A DNA stretch of 13,529 nucleotides from Sphingomonas sp. CCH9-E2 (GTDB lineage: Bacteria > Pseudomonadota > Alphaproteobacteria > Sphingomonadales > Sphingomonadaceae): NCBI RefSeq assembly GCF_001557215.1, contig NZ_LSJM01000268.1, positions 1-13,529 of the forward strand, read 5' to 3'. Below the pieces are notes generated by a model. It saw only the letters and a list, made by a program, of their open reading frames with translations. It ran no database searches and was not told where the DNA came from. The first letter of the stretch is position 1. Every line of letters begins with the position of its first letter. Below are positions 7,077 through 13,529 of the stretch, piece by piece. Both the position numbers and the translations under genes were made by a program.

Positions 7077-10000
7077 TCAGAACTTTGCGCGCACGTTGAT
7101 GAACGCGCGGCGTCCGACAAAGCTGTATTGCGATGCCGCGACCACCGGGCCGAGCATCGAGATTTGCCCGCCGTTGAGTACCGAAACGCGCGGCGGACGG
7201 GTGTCGAACAGGTTGCTGACGCCGAGCGTGAGCTCGAAGTCCTTATTGACCGCCTTGGTGACCGAGAAATTGTGGTAGAAGGTCGCCGGCGTGGTCAGCA
7301 CCGGGCAGTAGATGCCCCGCGTTTCGGGCAGGCCGGTGACATTGGTATTGATGCACGGGTTGCCACCATTGTCTTCCAGGAAGTCGTCAACGTCCGACGT
7401 CGCCCCGATGACGTTCAGGCCGTAGAACAGCGTGACATCGCCCGGCGTCTGCCAGCTCAGACGGAAGTCGCCGACCCATTGCGGCGAACCCGCTTCGCCA
7501 TTGTCCGAGGTCGGGACCGAAGTCGGCAGCAGCTGGAACGTATCGCGCGTCTGCCAGGTCATGTCCGCGAGGAGCGAGATGTTGCCCCACGAGCCCAGAT
7601 CCTGACGCACCTGCACCTGAAGATCGATGCCGCGATTCTGCTGCTGCGCGATGTTCACGAACTGGTCGGACACCGTGTTGATGTTGAACGGTGCCGCAGT
7701 CTGACCGCGCGTGAACAGGTCGCACAGCGGCTCGCTGGCGAAGTTCAGTGAATCGTAGCAGCCGAAGATGATGTTGGCCGCCCCGAGCTGGCTGATTTCG
7801 CCCTTCACCTTGATGTCGAAATAATCGACAGCGATCTGCAGGCGGGTATCGCCAAGGAAGCTGAACTTCGGCGTCAGGATGCCGCCGACGACGAACGCAC
7901 GCGACGTTTCGGATTGCAGCTCGCCGATACCGCCACGCGAGATAGTGGTGGCGCTGACGCCGGTCGCCGGGTGGTTCCCCGGGATGCCGTCGGCGGCGCA
8001 GTTGTCGGCGACACGCTGGCTGATGCGACCAGCAGCACGCTCCGCCGCCCATTGGCGGCAGATGTCGATCGAACGCTGCGACGGGAAGCTGGTTTCGTCG
8101 GCGAGGAACTGTTCGAACAGCGCCGGAGCGCGGAACGACGTGCCATAGCTGCCGCGGAAGCGGAGCCAGTCGTTGATCGCCCAGTTGGCACCCAGCTTGT
8201 AGGTCCAGTTGCCGTTGTCGCTGTCCTCGTTAACGCCGCCCGCAATCGGCGTCGTGCGTTCCGCCTTCACGTTGGTGACGCGCGCGGCGGCCGTGAACGT
8301 CAGTTCCTTGAAGAACGGCTTGTCGGCGAACACAGGGACGTTGATTTCGCCAAAGGCTTCGGTCGTGACCGAATGTCCTGCGGTAATGCCCGACGTCGAC
8401 GCGCCCCATGCGTTGCCGGCGCGGGTGATCTCACCCGGAACGTCGTTGATCTCGTCCTTGCGCGCGGTCACGCCGAACGCAACGCCGAGCGGCCCGGCGG
8501 GCAGGGCGAACAGTTCGCCCGACACCGACGCTTCACCCGTGATCTGGGTATAGTCGGTTTGCCCCTCTTCCCACGACGTCAGGAAGTCCGCCTGCGCCTG
8601 GGTCAGCTGACCTGCGAGGAAGTTGGGGTTGGCCCAAGGAAGGTCGATACACTGTTTGCCCGACACCGGGGTGACCGTGCCGACGCACGAGCTGAACTGG
8701 AAATAGCCGGTATCGTACACGTCCTGCAGGATCTGCTGCGAACGGTATTTGCCGATGCTCTTGCTGTACTGGCCGTAGATTTCCCACTTCCACGACCCGC
8801 CGAAATCACCGCGCGCGCCAAACACGCCGCGATAATAATCGACCGACTGGCTGTTGTCCGACAGGTTGGTGATGCCGGTCGGCGACAGCAGGTTGAGCCC
8901 CTGCCAGCCCGGTGCCCAGAAGTTGGTGACGGAGCCGGTGCCGTAGAGGTCGCCCGTGTAGCCGAAGTTCCAGAACTGGCGCCAGCCGTTCTGATAGGTT
9001 TCGCGACGGTTGAACAGGAACTCCCCGAACAGTTCGACCGAGTCGCTCAGTTCAAACGCAGCATTGGCATAGGCGGTGTAGAGATCGGTCTTCGGGATGA
9101 TCGTCTGCTGTTCGACAAACGGGTGGTAAGAGTTCTGGACCGCGAGCGAACGGGCGTCATAGCCAGTCGGGAACCAGCCTGCGGGCGTGCCGATGTCACC
9201 GAAATAAGCCGGGGCGCCATAGGCCGGGATACCCAGCACTTCGCCCGGATACTGATATTGCAGCAGCACGGTCGGATTGCCGAGCGCGCCGGGCGAGGTG
9301 TTGACGCCGGTGTTCGGGCCGCCCGGACCGTCGAGCTGAAGGTTGTCGATCAGGTTGTAGGTCCACATGTGACCCCAGCGCAGATCTTCGCACTTATAGT
9401 TGCCGGTGCGCGGGTCGATCAGGTCGGCGCGACCGCCGCCAGGGCGGAAGGTATAGGCTTCCGGGCAGGCGAGATAGTCGCGGTCGCCGCGGGCCAGCTC
9501 GTTCACATGGGTATAGTCCGCGGCGACCATGATGTGACCGCGCTCGAAGGTCTTACCCCAGACGGCGCTGATGCGATAGGATTCGCCGCCGCTGTCGAAC
9601 GGTGCCGAAACGTTGGCGTTGAGTTCGATGCCGTCGGTATCGGTCTTGGTGATGATGTTCACCACGCCGGCGACCGCGTCCGAGCCATAGATTGACGACG
9701 CGCCGGTCTTCAGGATCTGGATGTTGCTGACGATCGATTGCGGCAGGACGTTGAGGTCAAACGACGACACGCCGCCGCGCGTGCCGGCCGGACCGGCGCG
9801 GCGGCCGTTGAGCAGCACCAGCGTGCGGTTCGCGCCGAGGCCGCGAAGGTCGATCGTTTGCGCGCCAGGCCCGCCATTGGTCACGAAGTTCGACGAAATG
9901 GCCGAGGTGATTTGGGTCGAACCCGCAGCGACGGGCGAGCTTTGCAGCATCGACGCGACGTCGGACTTGCCTTCGCGGACCGAGATTTCCGGATCGATGA

Positions 10001-10217
10001 TCGAGATCGGATCGGGGCTGTTGAACGGGGTTACGGTACGGATGCGCGAACCGGTGACGACGACTTCACCCTCGGCAGGCGCTTGGGCGGTGGTGGGTGC
10101 TTCGGGCTCTGCGGCGGGCGTTTCCTGGGCAAAGGCCGGTGTCAATGCACTGATCGCCAAGCCGAAAACGGCGATCGAACGCAGCGCGGTTGCGCTGTTG
10201 TAGCGTGATTTGGTCAT
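7077..10217 (-). CDS. TonB-dependent outer-membrane receptor (first)
   Basis: This 1046-residue protein should be a TonB/ExbB/ExbD-powered 22-strand barrel that imports a scarce or large substrate. It has a signal peptide with cleavage near Ala30 (SALTPAFA), a short Pro/Ala/Glu linker, and a TonB box within EVVVTGSRI (51-59). A plug domain follows to about residue 195, with NRTLVLLNGRRAG and ILKTGASSIYGSDAVAGVVN, both diagnostic. The barrel ends in FINVRAKF, a C-terminal aromatic that suits BAM recognition. There is no FecA-type N-terminal signalling domain. Ten barrel cysteines fall in five close pairs (251/276, 511/523, 720/740, 820/832, 955/971), probably disulfides in surface loops. The ATG at 10217 has AGGGGG (10228-10223) 5 bases upstream. 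It faces a second receptor across a shared promoter region and is followed by a terminator and two sulfotransferase genes. The substrate cannot be read from sequence; long receptors of this kind occur with peptides and plant-derived compounds. Confidence 0.96.
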   Translation of the reverse strand: MTKSRYNSATALRSIAVFGLAISALTPAFAQETPAAEPEAPTTAQAPAEGEVVVTGSRIRTVTPFNSPDPISIIDPEISVREGKSDVASMLQSSPVAAGSTQITSAISSNFVTNGGPGAQTIDLRGLGANRTLVLLNGRRAGPAGTRGGVSSFDLNVLPQSIVSNIQILKTGASSIYGSDAVAGVVNIITKTDTDGIELNANVSAPFDSGGESYRISAVWGKTFERGHIMVAADYTHVNELARGDRDYLACPEAYTFRPGGGRADLIDPRTGNYKCEDLRWGHMWTYNLIDNLQLDGPGGPNTGVNTSPGALGNPTVLLQYQYPGEVLGIPAYGAPAYFGDIGTPAGWFPTGYDARSLAVQNSYHPFVEQQTIIPKTDLYTAYANAAFELSDSVELFGEFLFNRRETYQNGWRQFWNFGYTGDLYGTGSVTNFWAPGWQGLNLLSPTGITNLSDNSQSVDYYRGVFGARGDFGGSWKWEIYGQYSKSIGKYRSQQILQDVYDTGYFQFSSCVGTVTPVSGKQCIDLPWANPNFLAGQLTQAQADFLTSWEEGQTDYTQITGEASVSGELFALPAGPLGVAFGVTARKDEINDVPGEITRAGNAWGASTSGITAGHSVTTEAFGEINVPVFADKPFFKELTFTAAARVTNVKAERTTPIAGGVNEDSDNGNWTYKLGANWAINDWLRFRGSYGTSFRAPALFEQFLADETSFPSQRSIDICRQWAAERAAGRISQRVADNCAADGIPGNHPATGVSATTISRGGIGELQSETSRAFVVGGILTPKFSFLGDTRLQIAVDYFDIKVKGEISQLGAANIIFGCYDSLNFASEPLCDLFTRGQTAAPFNINTVSDQFVNIAQQQNRGIDLQVQVRQDLGSWGNISLLADMTWQTRDTFQLLPTSVPTSDNGEAGSPQWVGDFRLSWQTPGDVTLFYGLNVIGATSDVDDFLEDNGGNPCINTNVTGLPETRGIYCPVLTTPATFYHNFSVTKAVNKDFELTLGVSNLFDTRPPRVSVLNGGQISMLGPVVAASQYSFVGRRAFINVRAKF

Positions 10218-10514
10218 TTGTGCCCCCTATTGCACAGCTGAAGCACTTTTGTTGCTCTGCAGCGAAGGGAACGCAACACCCGTGAGGGATTGTTCCCCAT
10301 TTTGTTAGCTTTAGGAAACGATTGTAGCAAATCTGCCACAGTCAGGCGAATTTTCTTGTTCCGGTAACGTTCCGACCCGCTGTCTGCCGTAGCAGTGTTC
10401 GCGATGCGCGGGCGATGATCTTAGAAATACGCCTTAGAGGCTTGCACGAAATGGATAAACTGGCGCATCGAGCGATTGGGGAAGGGGGTGTTTGTTGAAA
10501 AGGGATTAGTGAAG
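10218..10514. promoter_or_regulatory. Shared divergent promoter region of the two receptors
   Basis: These 297 bases are clearly more AT-rich than the flanking genes and hold no convincing gene. Besides the minus-strand promoter listed separately, GGGAAC (10267-10272) and GTTCCC (10292-10297) form an inverted pair. TGTTGC (10250-10255) and GCAACA (10273-10278) form another. GTTCC is directly repeated at 10358 and 10369, one helical turn apart, with a palindromic AACGTT core. For the plus-strand receptor, only a weak candidate (TTAGAG 10434-10439, TAAACT 10456-10461) was seen. No Fur-like box was recognised. Confidence 0.5.
10321..10350 (-). promoter_or_regulatory. Candidate sigma-70 promoter of the first receptor
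   Basis: On the minus strand, TTCGCC (10350-10345) and TACAAT (10326-10321) are separated by 18 bases. The -10 matches the consensus in five of six positions. Transcription from it would give a leader of roughly 100 bases. That leader would include the GGGAAC/GTTCCC and TGTTGC/GCAACA inverted pairs. Confidence 0.45.
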
Positions 10515-13505
10515 ATGCGTATACTCCGCTCCGCCAGCAGGACCGGCCTGCACCGGTCGGCTTCGGTCGCCGCGATTGTGCTTGCTGGTGCCACTCCGGC
10601 GTTTGCGCAGGATAGTTCGGGTCAGACGGCGCTCCCGCAGGCAGAAGATGTCGCGACGCCGACTCAGCAGCCGGACGACGAGGTCGTCGTCGTCACCGGA
10701 TCGCGCATCGCTCGCCCTGAGATCAGCTCCCCCAATCCGATCACGTCGTTCAGTGCCGCGACCCTTGAGCAATCGGGGCGGACCAATCTCACCGACTTCC
10801 TCGTCCAGAACCCGGCGCTGATCGGGTCGACAACGAGCGCAGACCAGTCCGGTTCGACCGGCGGCTTTGGTGCGACCGGGACCAACTTGCTCAACCTGCG
10901 CAACCTCGGCACCGATCGCACGCTGGTGCTGGTCGACGGCCGTCGCCATGTTGCGGGCCTGCCGGGCTCCGCGTCGGTCGATATCAACACCATCCCGAAG
11001 GACCTGCTCGAGCGGGTCGATGTCCAGACCGGCGGTGCTTCGGCCGTTTACGGCGCCGACGGCGTGTCGGGCGTGGTCAATTTCATCCTGAAGCGCAATT
11101 TCGAGGGCGTGCGCGTGCGCGGGCAGGCGGGTATCTCCGAAGACGGTGACGCCGGCAACCGCTTCGCATCGATCACAGTGGGCAAGAATTTCGCCGACGG
11201 GCGCGGCAATGTCGCGCTGTCCTATGAATTCACCGAGGATGATCGCCTCAACTCCTTTGACCGTGCACGGGGCGGCGATCCGCTCGCTACGTTCAGCCTG
11301 GTGCGCAACCCGGACGACTTCCCGGACAGCCCGACCGTCTTCGACCGCATTCTGCTCAACAATCTGCGCTACGCGGACAGCTCGCGCGATGGTGCAGTCG
11401 ATCTCGACCTCGACGGCATCCCCGATTTCACCGGGACGGGCGCGGTCTATGATCGTGGCCGCCTGCTGCCCAGCTCGGGCGGCCTGACGCAGGGCGGCAG
11501 CAGCACGCCGATCGCCGGCTATCAGGGCGATCTGCAGCCGCAGAACCGCGTTCACAATGTGAACGTGATTTCGAGCTTCGAGTTTTCCGACGCGCTGCGG
11601 GTGTATGCGCAGGGTAAATATGCGCGGACCGACAGCTACTCGGTCGCGCAGCCGAGCTTCGATTTCTTCACCTATCTCGCGCCCGACAACGCGTATCTGA
11701 TCGAGCGTTTCGGTGCGGCTGGCGCGGCCAATGGCGCGTTCCTCTCGCGCGACAATTTCGACCTCGGTGTGCGCGGCGAGTCGACCGAGCGTGAGACGTG
11801 GCGCGGCGTCATCGGCGCGGAAGGCCGGATCACGGGCAACGCGCGCTATGACCTGTCCTATACCTATGGTCAGACGTCGAGCAGCTTCCTCAGCACCAAC
11901 TACCGTCTGACCGACCGGTATTTCGCGGCGCTGGACGCCGTGCGCGATCCGGTGTCGGGCCAGATCGTGTGCCGTTCGACGATCACCGGCGGAAACATTG
12001 ACCCGAACAACTTCGATGGTCCGGCAACGACGTTCACCCCCGGCGCCGGCAGCGCGTGCCGTCCGCTCAACCTGCTGGGTGAGAATGTCGCGAGCCAGGC
12101 GGCGCTCGACTTCATCAACGTCGATCTGCTGAACAGCTACAAGGTGCAGCAGCACGTTGTGTCGGGTTCGATCGCGGGCGATTTCGGAGCGCTGTTCAAG
12201 CTTCCGGGCGGTCCCGTCGGCTTCGCGATCGGCGCGGAATATCGCAAGGAGATCAGCGACTTCGTCTCCGATCCTTTCCTGCAGCGCGGCGAGCTCGCGG
12301 ACATCGCGCAGATTGCGCCGGAGCGCGGCAGCTTTGACGTTAAGGAAGTGTTCGCCGAATTGCGCGCGCCGCTGCTTTCCGACCTGCCGTTCGCGCATAC
12401 GCTGGAGCTGAACGCGGCAGTGCGTCTGTCCGACTATTCGACGGTCGGCAACACGACGACCTGGGCGTTCAGCGGCATCTATGCGCCGGTTCGTGACGTG
12501 CGGATCCGCGGCACCTACTCGCAGGCGGTTCGCGCACCGAACATCACCGAACTGTTCGCGCCGACCAACGGGACCTTCTCGTTCATCGACGATCCGTGCG
12601 ACCCGATCAATCTGCCCGAAGGCACGTCGTTCCGCGCGGCGAACTGCACTGCGACTCTGGCAGCAGCGGGCCTCACTCCGGCGCAGATCGCGGCGTTCAA
12701 TCCAGTCAACGATCCGACGGCAACCGTCAGCCTGCCGGGGCGTGTCGGCGGCAATCCCAACCTTGCCGAAGAGACTGCGCGGACCTGGACAGCAGGCATC
12801 GTGCTGCAGCCGTCGTTCCTGCGCGGCCTGACGATCACCGCCGACTGGTACGATATTCGCCTTGAGAATGCGGTCCGGACCGCAACGGCCCAGGAAGTCG
12901 TCGATCTGTGCGTCGATCAGCCGACGCTGGACAATGTCTATTGCCAGAGCGTGACGCGCAGCGGCACGACCGGCTATGTCAGCGACTATCTGGTCGGCCC
13001 GCAGAACGTCGCGGCGTTTGAGACCGCGGGTCTCGACCTGTCGGTCAACTATGCCTTTGACGCGGGCGGCATCGGCCGCTTCAATGTGCGCCTGCAGGGC
13101 AATTATCTGGACAAGCTGACGTTCGTCCCGACGCCCGGTGCCGATGTTGAGAACAGCAAGTTCACCGACTTCGCTCCGGAATATAGCGGCAATTTCGACC
13201 TGACCTGGACCAAGGGGCCAGTCACGCTGAACTATGGTCTGACCTATTTCAGCAAGACCCGCCGCTATAGCGAGGATCAGCTTCGCGCCAATCCGGACAT
13301 CGCCGACCCGCAGTATTTCTGGTACCGCGAAAAGTGGGAACATGATCTGCAGGCGTCGTTCGCCGTGAACGAGCGCTTCGGCTTCTATTTCGGCGTCAAC
13401 AACTTCACCGACGAAAAGGGTGACGTTGGGCGGATCGCGTATCCCTATTCGGAGATCGGCCGCTATTTCTACGCCGGTGCGCGGATCGCGTTGCCGGGTA
13501 TCTGA
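10515..13505 (+). CDS. TonB-dependent outer-membrane receptor (second)
   Basis: This 996-residue TonB-dependent barrel receptor is predicted in the outer membrane. It has a signal peptide with cleavage after ATPAFA (about residue 31), a Gln/Pro/Asp linker, and a TonB box in DDEVVVVTGSRI (54-65). The plug runs to about residue 193, with DRTLVLVDGRRHV and VQTGGASAVYGADGVSGVVN. Three cysteine pairs (486/515, 695/711, 799/810) probably bridge surface loops. It ends in YAGARIALPGI, so the terminal residue is Ile and not the usual Phe or Trp. The plug sequence differs enough from the first receptor that recent duplication is unlikely. The frame is open from a TTG at 10476. I chose the ATG at 10515 because AGGGA (10501-10505) is 9 bases upstream and the signal peptide starts there; a GTG at 10509 is possible but too close to that site. 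No terminator is visible in the last 24 bases. The substrate is unknown. Confidence 0.95.
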   Translation: MRILRSASRTGLHRSASVAAIVLAGATPAFAQDSSGQTALPQAEDVATPTQQPDDEVVVVTGSRIARPEISSPNPITSFSAATLEQSGRTNLTDFLVQNPALIGSTTSADQSGSTGGFGATGTNLLNLRNLGTDRTLVLVDGRRHVAGLPGSASVDINTIPKDLLERVDVQTGGASAVYGADGVSGVVNFILKRNFEGVRVRGQAGISEDGDAGNRFASITVGKNFADGRGNVALSYEFTEDDRLNSFDRARGGDPLATFSLVRNPDDFPDSPTVFDRILLNNLRYADSSRDGAVDLDLDGIPDFTGTGAVYDRGRLLPSSGGLTQGGSSTPIAGYQGDLQPQNRVHNVNVISSFEFSDALRVYAQGKYARTDSYSVAQPSFDFFTYLAPDNAYLIERFGAAGAANGAFLSRDNFDLGVRGESTERETWRGVIGAEGRITGNARYDLSYTYGQTSSSFLSTNYRLTDRYFAALDAVRDPVSGQIVCRSTITGGNIDPNNFDGPATTFTPGAGSACRPLNLLGENVASQAALDFINVDLLNSYKVQQHVVSGSIAGDFGALFKLPGGPVGFAIGAEYRKEISDFVSDPFLQRGELADIAQIAPERGSFDVKEVFAELRAPLLSDLPFAHTLELNAAVRLSDYSTVGNTTTWAFSGIYAPVRDVRIRGTYSQAVRAPNITELFAPTNGTFSFIDDPCDPINLPEGTSFRAANCTATLAAAGLTPAQIAAFNPVNDPTATVSLPGRVGGNPNLAEETARTWTAGIVLQPSFLRGLTITADWYDIRLENAVRTATAQEVVDLCVDQPTLDNVYCQSVTRSGTTGYVSDYLVGPQNVAAFETAGLDLSVNYAFDAGGIGRFNVRLQGNYLDKLTFVPTPGADVENSKFTDFAPEYSGNFDLTWTKGPVTLNYGLTYFSKTRRYSEDQLRANPDIADPQYFWYREKWEHDLQASFAVNERFGFYFGVNNFTDEKGDVGRIAYPYSEIGRYFYAGARIALPGI

Positions 13506-13529
13506 GCCCGTTGAGTGCGTGGAGGCGGG

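Noticed and set aside
7914..9695. 593-codon plus-strand open frame inside the first receptor gene
   Set aside because: It is antisense to a well-supported receptor. Its composition is that of a shadow frame, without signal peptide, motif or ribosome binding site support.
4609..10217. Lasso peptide or similar RiPP cluster
   Set aside because: A receptor beside modifying enzymes suggested it. There is no precursor peptide, protease/cyclase pair or exporter, so only the receptor-sulfotransferase association is reported.
10451..10498. 15-codon open frame MDKLAHRAIGEGGVC just before the second receptor
   Set aside because: It was considered as a leader peptide. It has no ribosome binding site, no run of regulatory codons and no attenuator-like hairpin after it.
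10506..13343. 945-codon open frame antisense to the second receptor
   Set aside because: It lies wholly opposite a clear receptor gene. The Arg/Ala/Asp-rich translation is typical of the shadow frame in GC-rich coding DNA, with no recognisable domain.

Overview
The window is GC-rich alphaproteobacterial chromosome, most likely from a sphingomonad (Sphingomonadaceae). This rests on the long TonB-dependent receptors with 'EVVVTGSRI' boxes, a TPR-sulfotransferase beside a receptor, a 468-residue AhcY with the alphaproteobacterial-type insertion, and strong GC3 bias that produces long antisense shadow ORFs. No tRNA, rRNA, CRISPR array, insertion sequence or phage gene was seen.

Layout. Positions 1-37 hold the first 12 codons of an unidentified minus-strand gene. 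At 123-602 (minus) is a Prx5-type one-Cys peroxiredoxin, divergent from a YqgE/AlgH (DUF179) protein at 711-1271 (plus). YqgE converges on a secreted, TPR-like protein of unknown function at 1365-2942 (minus). That gene diverges from ahcY (3142-4548, plus), S-adenosylhomocysteinase, which recycles the product inhibitor of methyltransferases. The 199-bp region between them holds a perfect 16-bp AT-rich palindrome resembling an ArsR-type methionine-cycle operator (SahR-like), a separate 10-bp inverted repeat, and a GC-rich hairpin in the probable ahcY leader. ahcY ends in a textbook hairpin/T-tract terminator.

The second half is a receptor-sulfotransferase locus. On the minus strand, in transcription order, are a 1046-residue TonB-dependent receptor (7077-10217), a 12-bp-stem GCAA-tetraloop terminator (7021-7055), a small stand-alone sulfotransferase (6195-6980), and a TPR-sulfotransferase fusion (4609-6183). 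The last two are tightly coupled: the stop codon of the first overlaps the ribosome binding site of a TTG-started second gene. A second, unrelated-looking 996-residue TonB-dependent receptor (10515-13505) is transcribed divergently from a shared 297-bp promoter region.

The receptors should sit in the outer membrane and take up unidentified large substrates. The sulfotransferases have no signal peptide and should use cytoplasmic PAPS. A functional link between receptor and sulfotransferases is an inference from gene order. The best leads are the putative ahcY operator and leader and the receptor-terminator-sulfotransferase arrangement. The window otherwise looks like ordinary chromosome, and nothing in it by itself proves a new system.
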